From the NCBI RefSeq assembly GCF_013178945.1, contig NZ_JABFDM010000005.1, positions 353,341 through 417,340 of the forward strand: a stretch of 64,000 nucleotides of DNA, written 5' to 3'. Positions 16,886 to 24,458 of this stretch are shown one piece after another. The notes under the pieces were generated by a model that saw nothing but the letters and a program-made list of their open reading frames with translations, did no database searches and was not told the DNA's origin. Within the stretch, counting starts at the first letter, position 1. Every line of letters starts with the position of its first letter. The stretch is from Bradyrhizobium aeschynomenes. Its GTDB lineage: Bacteria; Pseudomonadota; Alphaproteobacteria; Rhizobiales; Xanthobacteraceae. A program made the translations under genes and the position numbers.

Positions 16886-16902
16886 TTCAGTGTTTGTTAG
16901 CC
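16886..16902 (+). promoter_or_regulatory. Degenerate CtrA-like site upstream of flagellin 1
   Basis: TTCA-N7-TTAGCC, two mismatches from the CtrA consensus. An identical pattern occurs at 19415-19431 upstream of flagellin 2, in a leader region that is plainly duplicated. It lies 105 nt before the ATG. Elsewhere in 16660-17007 I see no gene, only this site and the leader hairpin. Confidence 0.35.
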
Positions 16903-16957
16903 ACCGCCATTCACCGTGACGCCCGTCGTCCGGGTCGCCAAGTCGAGCTGGACGTCA

Positions 16958-16980
16958 CGCCGATCTCGAAGGGATCGGCG
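16958..16980 (+). promoter_or_regulatory. Hairpin in the flagellin 1 leader
   Basis: CGCCGATC (16958-16965) and GATCGGCG (16973-16980) are exact inverted repeats. A T-G and a C-G pair can extend the stem to a GAA triloop. It sits 27 nt before the ATG, just upstream of the AGAAGGG ribosome-binding site. Flagellin 2 has a hairpin in the same place with different arm sequences that still pair. Confidence 0.6.
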
Positions 16981-17007
16981 TCGATTTCACACCAGAAGGG
17001 TATGAAA

Positions 17008-18558
17008 ATGTCAGGTATCGTCCTCTCGGCGTCGGTGCGCCAAAATCTGCTTTCGCTGCAATCGACAGCTCAACTCCTCGCCACCACGCAGAACAACCTC
17101 TCCACGGGCAAGAAGGTCAACTCGGCGCTCGACAATCCGACCAACTTCTTCACCGCCCAGGGTCTCGACAACCGCGCTTCCGACATCAACAATCTGCTCG
17201 ACGGCATCGGCAATGGCGTGCAGGTGCTGCAGGCCGCCAACACCGGCATCACCTCCCTGCAGAAGCTCGTCGACAGCGCCAAGTCGATCGCCAACCAGGT
17301 TCTGCAGAGCGCGGTGGGTTACTCCACCAAGTCGAGCGTGACCTCGACGGCTCTGACCGGCGCGACCGCCACCGACCTGCTCGGCTCCAGCTCGACGGCT
17401 GTGACCGGCTCGGCCGTCAACAACGACAACACCTCGAGCGCGGTGGCGATCACCGGCTCGACCAAGCTGTCGGGCACGGCGGGCACTGCGTCGAACAACC
17501 TCGCCACCGGCATCACCTCGGGTGAGACGCTGGTCGTCAACGGCACCACCTTCACCTTCGTCACCGGCACGTCCTCGACGGGCACCAGCATCGGCATCGG
17601 CGACAGCGTCACCAACCTGCTGTCGGCGATCCAGACCCAGACCGGCGTCACTGCGTCGATCACCGCAGGTGCGATCACCCTGACGCCGCCGGCGGCGGGA
17701 TTGACGCTCTCGGGCAGCAGCGGCACCCTGGCCAAGCTCGGGCTGACTGCCGTCGGCGACGGCCTGTCAGGACAGACGTTGACGGTCGGCGCCACAGGAG
17801 GAGGCACGGCGACCAGCATCACGTTCGGCCTGGGAACAGGACAGGTCAAGTCGCTGAACGATCTCAACGAGAAGCTCGCAGCCAACAACCTGCAAGCCTC
17901 GATCGACTCGTCGACCGGCAAGATCACCCTCACCACGACGAACGACGCGGCCTCGGCCACGATCGGCACGATCGGCGGCACGTCGGCAGCATCGAGCCAG
18001 GCCTTCAACGGTCTGACCGCGGCGGCTCCGGTGGCGGATACGACCGCCCAGACGCAACGGGCGAACCTGGTCTCGCAGTACAACAACGTGCTGACGCAGA
18101 TCAACCTGACGGCGAGCGACGCATCGTTCAACGGCGTCAACCTGCTGAACGGCGACACGCTGAAGCTGACGTTCAACGAGAACGGCAAGTCGACGCTGTC
18201 GATCACCGGCGTGACCTTCAACTCGGCGGGTCTTGGGCTCACCACCCTGACCTCGGGCACCGACTTCCTCGACAACAACTCGGCGAACAAGGTGATCGGC
18301 GTGCTGACGACGGCGAGCTCCACGCTGCGCAACGAGGCCTCCACGCTGGGTTCGAACCTGTCGGTCGTGCAGGTCCGTCAGGACTTCAACAAGAACCTGA
18401 TCAACGTGCTGCAGACCGGCTCGTCGAACCTGACCTTGGCCGCCACCAACGAGGAAGCGGCCAACAGCCAGGCGCTGTCGACCCGCCAGTCGATCGCGGT
18501 GTCCGCGCTGTCGCTCGCCAACCAGTCGCAGGCCAGCGTGCTGCAGCTGCTGCGCTGA
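17008..18558 (+). CDS. fliC: Flagellin 1
   Basis: A 516-residue flagellin. The N-terminal D0/D1 region (SGIVLSASVRQNLLSLQSTAQLLATTQNNLSTGKKVNSALDNP) and the C-terminal helix (RQSIAVSALSLANQSQASVLQLLR) are typical of alphaproteobacterial flagellins. The variable centre (about 135-248) contains a hook-IN-type module (TLVVNG, then IGIGDSVTNLLSAI). The ATG at 17008 is preferred over the ATG at 17002 because AGAAGGG lies 7 nt before it and the third flagellin starts at the equivalent residue. It is nearly identical to flagellin 2 but has Ala instead of Asp in the C-terminal LAxTNEEAANSQ motif. FlbT, encoded just downstream on the other strand, is a likely post-transcriptional regulator. Confidence 0.95.
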   Translation: MSGIVLSASVRQNLLSLQSTAQLLATTQNNLSTGKKVNSALDNPTNFFTAQGLDNRASDINNLLDGIGNGVQVLQAANTGITSLQKLVDSAKSIANQVLQSAVGYSTKSSVTSTALTGATATDLLGSSSTAVTGSAVNNDNTSSAVAITGSTKLSGTAGTASNNLATGITSGETLVVNGTTFTFVTGTSSTGTSIGIGDSVTNLLSAIQTQTGVTASITAGAITLTPPAAGLTLSGSSGTLAKLGLTAVGDGLSGQTLTVGATGGGTATSITFGLGTGQVKSLNDLNEKLAANNLQASIDSSTGKITLTTTNDAASATIGTIGGTSAASSQAFNGLTAAAPVADTTAQTQRANLVSQYNNVLTQINLTASDASFNGVNLLNGDTLKLTFNENGKSTLSITGVTFNSAGLGLTTLTSGTDFLDNNSANKVIGVLTTASSTLRNEASTLGSNLSVVQVRQDFNKNLINVLQTGSSNLTLAATNEEAANSQALSTRQSIAVSALSLANQSQASVLQLLR

Positions 18559-18589
18559 TCCGCAGGCATCGTCATATCGAGATCGAAGG

Positions 18590-18613
18590 CGGCGGGGGAA
18601 ACCCCGCCGTTTT
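18590..18613 (+). terminator. Terminator of flagellin 1
   Basis: An 8-bp perfect GC stem (CGGCGGGG/CCCCGCCG) closes a GAAA loop, followed by TTTT. The same terminator, slightly longer, follows flagellin 2. Confidence 0.85.
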
Positions 18614-18653
18614 CGTGTCTGTGGAGCAGGCGTGCCGTTGCGTGTCTTGCGTC

Positions 18654-18701
18654 CATACGAAGAGCCCGGCTCCGCAGGCGCGGAACCGGGCTCTTCGTAT
18701 G
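18654..18701. terminator. 22-bp hairpin between flagellin 1 and flbT
   Basis: Arms 18654-18675 and 18680-18701 pair over 22 bp with a single G-T wobble around an AGGC loop. It lies 16 nt beyond the flbT stop and 40 nt after the flagellin 1 terminator. It has no T-run on either strand, so it may act as an mRNA 3'-end stabiliser or a bidirectional barrier between convergent genes. Confidence 0.55.
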
Positions 18702-18717
18702 AGCGCTATCGCCGAGG

Positions 18718-19152
18718 TCAGGCGGCGGAGCTGACCGCCTTGCCGGCCTGCTCGGCCTGTTCAGCCTCGGCCTGCTCGAGCAGCTTCTTCTCGAAGGCGA
18801 CCAGCTTCTTGGCTTCCTTCAGCGCCTGATAGAGATCGCCGTTGAGGATGTGGCCGTTGATGGCCTCGATGATGGGCCAGGCGCTCGGCACCGTCGTGAT
18901 GATGTCGCGCAGCAGGTTGAAGTAGGTGCCGTGATCGGCATCCGCGCCGGGCGAGATGTACATCAGCTGGACGGCGAGATAGACGAGCTTGGCCGGTGTG
19001 TCGGCAGTCTCCGGCGTGAGGATGTCCTTTTCGCGCAGGATCGGGATGTTGTCGCCGTCGATCAGCAGCCGTGCCCGCTGGTCGGTGTTGGTGATCACGC
19101 ACGAGCCGATGATGATGCGCTCATGCGGCTTCAGTTCGACTTTCAGGGCCAT
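18718..19152 (-). CDS. flbT: Flagellin translation repressor FlbT
   Basis: A 144-residue FlbT. The N-terminal block (MALKVELKPHERIIIGSCVITN) and the middle (ILTPETADTPAKLVYLAVQLMYI) are characteristic. In Caulobacter FlbT binds the flagellin mRNA leader and promotes its decay until the hook is complete; FlaF antagonises it. The ATG at 19152 follows ACGGAGGACGAGA; an upstream in-frame start at 19215 would add an Arg-rich tail absent from the family. The C-terminal ~30 residues are an Ala/Glu-rich helix. The gene is inserted antiparallel between two nearly identical flagellin genes. Its own promoter probably uses the CtrA-like box at 19289-19305. Confidence 0.93.
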   Translation of the reverse strand: MALKVELKPHERIIIGSCVITNTDQRARLLIDGDNIPILREKDILTPETADTPAKLVYLAVQLMYISPGADADHGTYFNLLRDIITTVPSAWPIIEAINGHILNGDLYQALKEAKKLVAFEKKLLEQAEAEQAEQAGKAVSSAA

Positions 19153-19288
19153 TCTCGTCCTCCGTTGCCGCGATCGGCGCGGTGCCGAATCTGCTTCGGC
19201 GAGGCCGGCACTCATGTGCTGCCAGTCTAAATCGCGCGAACAGTCTGCGCGCTCGATCGCTCGGCGCGCAGCGATCCTTTCCGAACAT

Positions 19289-19305
19289 GGTTAATGATCG
19301 GTAAA
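19289..19305 (-). promoter_or_regulatory. CtrA-like box upstream of flbT
   Basis: Read on the minus strand this is TTTA-N7-TTAACC, one mismatch from the CtrA consensus. It lies 137 nt before the flbT ATG and about 230 nt before flagellin 2 on the other strand, so it could serve either. Confidence 0.5.
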
Positions 19306-19414
19306 TGACCGGCGCGCTTGGTAAATGTTCGGTGTTTTCAATGTGATCGCCGGCGTGCTCCGCGAAGCTCGAGCGCCCGGGCGCGGTCCGAGGCTGCCCC
19401 CTGTGGCGGGTGGC

Positions 19415-19431
19415 TTCACCCTTTGTTAGCC
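19415..19431 (+). promoter_or_regulatory. Degenerate CtrA-like site upstream of flagellin 2
   Basis: TTCA-N7-TTAGCC, the same degenerate pattern as at 16886-16902. It lies 102 nt before the ATG. Confidence 0.35.
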
Positions 19432-19484
19432 AGTCCCATTTACCTTAACGCACGTCGCCCGGTTGCGAAGTCGATCCGGGCACA

Positions 19485-19504
19485 ACCGATCCTGAAGGAT
19501 CGGT
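19485..19504 (+). promoter_or_regulatory. Hairpin in the flagellin 2 leader
   Basis: ACCGATCC, a TGAA tetraloop, then GGATCGGT: a perfect 8-bp stem. It ends 29 nt before the ATG and just upstream of the AGAAGGG ribosome-binding site. Compared with the flagellin 1 hairpin the arm ends differ on both sides yet still pair. Confidence 0.65.
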
Positions 19505-19533
19505 CGTTTGTTTCACACCAGAAGGGTATGAAA

Positions 19534-21081
19534 ATGTCAGGTATTGTTCTCTCGGCGTCGGTGCGTCAGAATCTGCTCTCGCTTCAGTCGACAGCTCAGC
19601 TCCTCGCCACCACCCAGAACAATCTCTCCACGGGCAAGAAGGTCAACTCGGCTCTCGACAATCCGACCAACTTCTTCACCGCCCAGGGTCTCGACAACCG
19701 CGCTTCCGACATCTCCAATCTGCTCGACGGCATCGGCAATGGCGTGCAGGTGCTGCAGGCCGCCAACACCGGCATCACCTCGCTGCAGAAGCTCGTCGAC
19801 AGCGCCAAGTCGATCGCCAACCAGGTGCTGCAGAGCTCCGTGGGCTACTCCACCAAGTCCAGCGTGACCTCGACGGCTCTGACCGGCGCGACCGCCACCG
19901 ACCTGCTCGGCTCCAGCTCGACGGCTGTGACCGGCTCGGTCGCGAACAACGACAACACCTCGAGCGCAGTGGCGATCACCGGCTCGACCAAGGTGTCGGG
20001 CACGGCGGGTACCGCGTCGAACAACCTCGCCACCGGCATCACCTCGGGTGAGACGCTGGTCGTCAACGGCACCACCTTCACCTTCGTGACCGGGACGTCC
20101 TCGACGGGCACCAGCATCGGCATCGGCGACAGCGTCACCAACCTGCTGTCGGCGATCCAGACCCAGACCGGCGTCACTGCGTCGATCACCGCAGGTGCGA
20201 TCACCCTGACGCCGCCGGCGGCGGGATTGACGCTCTCGGGCAGCAGCGGCACCCTGGCCAAGCTCGGGCTGACTGCCGTCGGCGACGGCCTGTCAGGACA
20301 GACGTTGACGGTCGGCGCCACAGGAGGAGGCACGGCGACCAGCATTACGTTCGGCCTGGGGACAGGGCAGGTGAAATCGCTGAACGATCTGAATACGGCG
20401 CTTGCAGCCAACAACCTGCAGGCTTCGATCGATACGACCGGCAAGATCACGCTCACCACGACGAACGACGCGGCTTCGGCCACGATCGGCACGATCGGCG
20501 GCACGTCGGCAGCATCGAGCCAGGCCTTCAACGGTCTGACCGCGGCGGCTCCGGTGGCGGATACGACCGCCCAGACGCAGCGCTCGAGCCTGGTCTCGCA
20601 GTACAACAACGTGCTGGCGCAGATCAACACGACCGCGGCGGATGCCTCCTTCAACGGCGTCAACCTGCTGAACGGCGACACGCTGAAGCTGACGTTCAAC
20701 GAGAACGGCAAGTCGACGCTGTCGATCACCGGCGTGACCTTCAACACCGGTGGTCTCGGCCTGTCGAACCTGACCTCGGGCACCGACTTCCTCGACAACA
20801 ACTCGGCGAACAAGGTGATCACCTTGCTGAACTCGGCGAGCTCCACGCTGCGGTCCGAAGCCTCCACGTTGGGTTCGAACCTGTCGGTCGTGCAGATCCG
20901 TCAGGACTTCAACAAGAACCTGATCAACGTGCTGCAGACCGGCTCGTCGAACCTGACCTTGGCCGACACCAACGAGGAAGCGGCCAACAGCCAGGCGCTG
21001 TCGCCCCGCCAGTCGATCGCGGTGTCCGCGCTGTCGCTCGCCAACCAGTCGCAGGCCAGCGTGCTGCAGCTGCTGCGCTGA
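19534..21081 (+). CDS. fliC: Flagellin 2, near-duplicate of flagellin 1
   Basis: A 515-residue flagellin almost identical to flagellin 1 along its length, including leader and terminator. The start is placed by AGAAGGG at the same distance as in flagellin 1. The variable centre carries the same hook-IN-type module. Two C-terminal differences stand out. It keeps the Asp of LADTNEEAANSQ that flagellin 1 lacks. It also has Pro instead of Thr in ALSPRQSIAVSAL, inside what should be the D0 helix. A 251-nt stretch (20095-20345) is identical base for base to 17569-17819. Whether it is assembled efficiently into filaments is uncertain because of the proline. Confidence 0.95.
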   Translation: MSGIVLSASVRQNLLSLQSTAQLLATTQNNLSTGKKVNSALDNPTNFFTAQGLDNRASDISNLLDGIGNGVQVLQAANTGITSLQKLVDSAKSIANQVLQSSVGYSTKSSVTSTALTGATATDLLGSSSTAVTGSVANNDNTSSAVAITGSTKVSGTAGTASNNLATGITSGETLVVNGTTFTFVTGTSSTGTSIGIGDSVTNLLSAIQTQTGVTASITAGAITLTPPAAGLTLSGSSGTLAKLGLTAVGDGLSGQTLTVGATGGGTATSITFGLGTGQVKSLNDLNTALAANNLQASIDTTGKITLTTTNDAASATIGTIGGTSAASSQAFNGLTAAAPVADTTAQTQRSSLVSQYNNVLAQINTTAADASFNGVNLLNGDTLKLTFNENGKSTLSITGVTFNTGGLGLSNLTSGTDFLDNNSANKVITLLNSASSTLRSEASTLGSNLSVVQIRQDFNKNLINVLQTGSSNLTLADTNEEAANSQALSPRQSIAVSALSLANQSQASVLQLLR

Positions 21082-21111
21082 TCCGCAGGCATCGTCATCT
21101 CGAGATCGAAG

Positions 21112-21140
21112 GCGGCGGGGGAAACCCCGCCGCTTTTTTT
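21112..21140 (+). terminator. Terminator of flagellin 2
   Basis: A 9-bp perfect stem (GCGGCGGGG/CCCCGCCGC) around GAAA, followed by seven Ts. This is a strong intrinsic terminator. Confidence 0.92.
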
Positions 21141-21234
21141 GCGCCTGGTTCGGTGCTGCCGTCCGTATCAATACTGGCTCCGAACGCGGGGCAGGGACCC
21201 GGGACGGAGCGTAACCAGACGTTAAGCAAGAAAT

Positions 21235-21251
21235 TTAAAGCGCCATTAACC
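21235..21251 (+). promoter_or_regulatory. Perfect CtrA box upstream of flagellin 3
   Basis: TTAA-N7-TTAACC with no mismatch, 60 nt before the ATG of flagellin 3. It continues into CATGTTTTAAAA, an AT-rich stretch that could form the -10 region. It is one of two exact matches in the window. Confidence 0.72.
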
Positions 21252-21275
21252 ATGTTTTAAAAGTGGGTGGACTAG

Positions 21276-21303
21276 AACCTCCTGGTGAATAACTAGGAAG
21301 GTT
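21276..21303 (+). promoter_or_regulatory. Leader hairpin that masks the flagellin 3 Shine-Dalgarno
   Basis: AACCTCCTGGT (21276-21286) can pair with ACTAGGAAGGTT (21292-21303) around a GAATA loop, with one bulged A and one G-T pair. The 3' arm contains the only Shine-Dalgarno sequence (AGGAAGG, 21295-21301), and the 5' arm contains CCTCC. Folding would therefore hide the ribosome-binding site. This is a structural inference. Confidence 0.55.
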
Positions 21304-21311
21304 TCACACAC

Positions 21312-22883
21312 ATGTCCGGTATCGTTCTCTCGGCTTCGGTTCGCCAAAACCTGCTGGCGCTGCAAAATACCGCATCGCTGCTGGCCACGACTCAAAACAA
21401 CCTGGCCACCGGCAACAAGGTCAACACGGCGCTCGATAACCCCACCGAATTCTTCACTGCGCAATCGCTCAACAACCGTGCGAGCGACATTGCGAACCTG
21501 CTCGACAGCATCGGCAACGGCGTCCAGGTTCTGCAGGCAGCGAATACCGGTCTGACCTCGCTCCAGAAGCTGGTCGATAGCGCGAAGTCGATCGCGAGCC
21601 AGGTTCTTCAGGCGCCCACCGGCTATACCACCAAGTCGAGTGTGACCTCCGCAGTCATCCCGGGGGCGACCGCAAACAACCTGCTCGGCAGCTCCTCGAA
21701 CAATTTCGTGGCCGGCAGCGTGGTCAACAACGACAATCTCAGCTCGGCCGTGGCGATCACCGGATCCACCAGGCTGTCGGGTACGGCGAGCTCCACCTCG
21801 AACGATCTGGCGAGCAGCGTCACCACCGGCGACACGCTGGTCGTCAACGGCGTGGTGTTCACCTTCGTGGCCGGGTCCGTCTCGGCAGGCACCAATATCG
21901 GCGTGGGCGACACCGTCAGCAACCTTCTCGCCGCGATCGATTCGGTGACCGGCGCAACCGCGACGCCATCCTCGGTGAGCGGCGGCCAGATTTCCATCGC
22001 CACAGGCACCGCGCAAGACCTGACGATATCGGGCACCGCCTTGGCCAAGCTCGGGCTGACAGCAGGCACGACGGCCCGAAATCCGCCGGCGTTGTCAGGG
22101 CAGACGCTGACCATCGCCTCGACAGGGGGCGGTGTCGCAACGAACATCACATTCGGCACAGGCGCCTCTCAGATATCGACTCTGGCCCAGCTCAACACCG
22201 CTCTTGCCGCGAACAATCTGCAGGCCAGCCTGAGCACGACCGGTCAGCTCACGATCCTCACCACGAACGAAGCGGCCTCGTCGACCATCGGCGCGGTCGC
22301 AGGCTCCTCGACCGCGGCAAGCCAGGCCTTCAACGGTGTGACCGCATCGACCCCGGTGGCGGACACGAACTCGCAGACGACGCGCGCCGGACTGATTGCT
22401 CAATACAACAACGTGCTGGCGCAGATCGACACCACCGCACAGGACGCATCGTTCAACGGCATCAACCTGCTGAACGGCGACACGTTGAAGCTGACTTTCA
22501 ACGAGACCGGCAGGTCGACCCTGAACATCACGGGCGTGACGTTCAACAGCACCGGCCTCGGCCTGTCGGCGCTGGTGGTCGGAACCGACTTCCTCGACAG
22601 CAACTCGGCCAACAAGGTGTTGTCGACGTTGAACAGCGCATCGACGGCCATTCGCTCCGAAGCGTCGTCTCTCGGTTCGAACCTGTCGATCGTGCAGATC
22701 CGTCAGGACTTCAACAAGAACCTGATCAACGTGCTGCAGACCGGTTCGTCGAACCTGACGCTGGCCGACACCAACGAGGAGGCGGCCAACAGCCAGGCGC
22801 TGTCGACACGGCAGTCGATCGCTGTCTCCGCATTGGCGCTGGCCAATCAGTCGCAGGCGAGCGTTCTGCAGCTGCTCCGCTGA
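21312..22883 (+). CDS. fliC: Flagellin 3, diverged paralogue
   Basis: A 523-residue flagellin sharing the conserved ends with flagellins 1 and 2 (SGIVLSASVRQNLLALQNTASLLATTQNNLATG; RQSIAVSALALANQSQASVLQLLR). It is clearly diverged in the centre. Its module at about 137-251 reads GDTLVVNGVVFTFVAGSVSAG, then IGVGDTVSNLLAAI. It retains Asp in LADTNEEAANSQ and Thr in ALSTRQ, so it has neither of the C-terminal oddities of its paralogues. Unlike them it has an exact CtrA box and a leader hairpin covering the Shine-Dalgarno, so its expression timing may differ. It is followed by a strong terminator and then by flaF. Confidence 0.95.
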   Translation: MSGIVLSASVRQNLLALQNTASLLATTQNNLATGNKVNTALDNPTEFFTAQSLNNRASDIANLLDSIGNGVQVLQAANTGLTSLQKLVDSAKSIASQVLQAPTGYTTKSSVTSAVIPGATANNLLGSSSNNFVAGSVVNNDNLSSAVAITGSTRLSGTASSTSNDLASSVTTGDTLVVNGVVFTFVAGSVSAGTNIGVGDTVSNLLAAIDSVTGATATPSSVSGGQISIATGTAQDLTISGTALAKLGLTAGTTARNPPALSGQTLTIASTGGGVATNITFGTGASQISTLAQLNTALAANNLQASLSTTGQLTILTTNEAASSTIGAVAGSSTAASQAFNGVTASTPVADTNSQTTRAGLIAQYNNVLAQIDTTAQDASFNGINLLNGDTLKLTFNETGRSTLNITGVTFNSTGLGLSALVVGTDFLDSNSANKVLSTLNSASTAIRSEASSLGSNLSIVQIRQDFNKNLINVLQTGSSNLTLADTNEEAANSQALSTRQSIAVSALALANQSQASVLQLLR

Positions 22884-22912
22884 GCGCGACCGCACCGACA
22901 TCTCCATCCAGC

Positions 22913-22946
22913 GAAGCGGCGGGCATGGCCCGCCGCTTCTTTTTTT
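22913..22946 (+). terminator. Terminator of flagellin 3
   Basis: A 12-bp perfect stem (GAAGCGGCGGGC/GCCCGCCGCTTC) with an ATG loop, followed by seven Ts. Confidence 0.93.
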
Positions 22947-23232
22947 GCGCCTCGGCCGCCGCGCTCACGCGCGGTTCGTCTGCTCCCCTGCGAAGCTTCG
23001 GTATGCGGCGCACGGTGTGCGCGCCGGCGGCGAACGACTCACGAATTTTTTCAAGCGATTTGAGCAATTGCGTTCGCACCAAATTAAGACGCCTCGCAGG
23101 TGCGGTTGTTTTCGACGTCTGGTGATATCGAGAAGCGAAATCCGCTAACAGCTGCTAACCATATTTTAAAGGCACGCAACGTACAAAACCTGAGCAGTTT
23201 GTTGGTGTCCCCGCGTCAGTCCGGAGTACTTG
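22947..23232. other. flaF upstream region
   Basis: No gene seen. It contains CTAA-N6-CTAACC at about 23143-23159, a CtrA-like pair with spacing one base short, followed by ATATTTTAAA about 70 nt before flaF. This is the most likely promoter area. Confidence 0.35.
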
Positions 23233-23598
23233 ATGTCATATGCCGCTCAAGCCTATGCACGCACGTCGCAAACGACGGCATCACCACGGGAGATCGAAGC
23301 TCAAGCATTGTTGAAGGCTGCGCGGCAGTTGCAGGAAGTGCAGGCCAATTGGAGCGGCCCCGATCGCAACATGTACAAGGCGCTGCTCTTCAACCGTCGC
23401 CTCTGGACGATCTTCATGAGCGCGATGGAGATGGACGACAATCCGAACTCGCTCGATATCCGACAGAACATCGCCAATATCGGCGTGTTCGTCATGAAGC
23501 AGACGATCGAGATGCAGATGGATCCGGATCCGGCGAAGCTGAAGTCGCTGATCGACATCAACTGCCACATTGCGGCGGGGCTATCCGGACGCAGCTGA
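23233..23598 (+). CDS. flaF: Flagellar biosynthesis regulator FlaF
   Basis: A 121-residue FlaF protein. The family pattern is visible: an N-terminal YAAQAYARTSQTTASPREIEAQ, a central Lys/Arg-rich helix (NMYKALLFNRRLWTIFMSAM) and NPNSLDIRQNIANIGVFVMKQT. In Caulobacter and Brucella FlaF is needed for flagellin translation and works opposite to FlbT. GGAG precedes the ATG at 23233; a TTG directly before it would add one residue. Unlike the usual flaF-flbT pair, the two genes here are separated by two flagellin genes and lie on opposite strands. A small dyad (23599-23622) follows without a T-run; no gene is seen in 23599-23857. Confidence 0.92.
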   Translation: MSYAAQAYARTSQTTASPREIEAQALLKAARQLQEVQANWSGPDRNMYKALLFNRRLWTIFMSAMEMDDNPNSLDIRQNIANIGVFVMKQTIEMQMDPDPAKLKSLIDINCHIAAGLSGRS

Positions 23599-23857
23599 CC
23601 TTCCGGACCGGACACCGGAAGGAAGCGCCTTGGCTGACGTCACCAGCATCTCGTCCATGTCCTAAACATCGAACGTTGGAGCGACGGGACGTATGAAGCC
23701 GTCGATCCGGCGCTCCATCAGCGCAGCTGGAGCAGGGCGCATCGGGCGAGACGGCCTCGACACCGCCAACGCCACGCAGAGCAACTGATCTTTCCAACGC
23801 TGATAACCGCCGCGGCGACCGGCCGGGACGGCTGGACGTCGATCGTCGGCGATGCGA

Positions 23858-24244
23858 TCAGGCCGTGCGATCGGTGGGCACCACGCGCGGCACGTCTTCC
23901 TTCTGCAGATCCTTCTGCAGGTCGAGCGTGTTGAAGTAGGCGCGGCGGCGCAGCACGGCTTCATCCGGATATTGCGCCACGACCTGGTCGGTCCTGCGGT
24001 TCACCACCTGAAACACGAGCGCTGCGGCCGCTCGGTCGTAATAGGCCTGGTGCGAAACCGACAAGTCGTTCGCGGCCCTGAGCTGGACGTCGTTGCGCAC
24101 GGGGGCGCCGGCCTCGGCCGCGGTCACGGTCTGGCTCGGAGGAAGGTCCGTCGGCACAGCGTTCACCACCGCCTGGCTCGACGGTTGAATGATCGGAACA
24201 GACGCTGGCGCGCCGACCGGTCTCACGCTGAAATCGGAACTCAT
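23858..24244 (-). CDS. FlaG-like flagellar protein
   Basis: A 128-residue protein whose C-terminal half (ALVFQVVNRRTDQVVAQYPDEAVLRRRAYF) has the FlaG pattern of a beta-hairpin with an invariant-type Gln-x-Pro near the end. The N-terminal half is Pro/Ala/Val-rich and probably disordered. FlaG influences filament length or FliD-related capping in several bacteria, but the family is loosely defined, so the assignment rests on the motif and flagellar context. GAGGAGG precedes the ATG at 24244. It is convergent with flaF and in the same direction as flgI-flgJ-flgN further right, separated by a 214-nt gap that contains a hairpin. Confidence 0.6.
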   Translation of the reverse strand: MSSDFSVRPVGAPASVPIIQPSSQAVVNAVPTDLPPSQTVTAAEAGAPVRNDVQLRAANDLSVSHQAYYDRAAAALVFQVVNRRTDQVVAQYPDEAVLRRRAYFNTLDLQKDLQKEDVPRVVPTDRTA

Positions 24245-24393
24245 GGCAGCCTCCTCATGGCCATCGAGTCAATTCCCAACCCATCCCGCTTGCAACTATG
24301 CCGATCACCAATCAACGTTATGTTAGGAAATAGGATGAACGGCGCGTTGTGATTGGCCGGGGCCTTTTAAGCTTGTTCGAACGTTAAACGGCG

Positions 24394-24427
24394 AGAGCCG
24401 CGCGACCCTTTCGGGCGGCGCGGCTCT
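24394..24427 (-). terminator. Hairpin after the flgI-flgJ-flgN operon
   Basis: AGAGCCGCGC and GCGCGGCTCT form a 10-bp perfect stem with a 14-nt loop, 31 nt beyond the stop of the FlgN-like gene. The T-run is weak, so it is a putative terminator only. Confidence 0.5.
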
Positions 24428-24458
24428 GGAGAACCGATTCCTGTGCCAGGCTGGTGGC

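Noticed and set aside
16894..17007. Longer N-terminus for flagellin 1
   Set aside because: Would translate the leader hairpin and ribosome-binding site; the conserved flagellin start is MSGIVLS.
17008..22883. The flagellin repeats as a mobile or CRISPR-like array
   Set aside because: They are complete paralogous genes with their own leaders and terminators; no spacers, transposase or target-site duplications seen.
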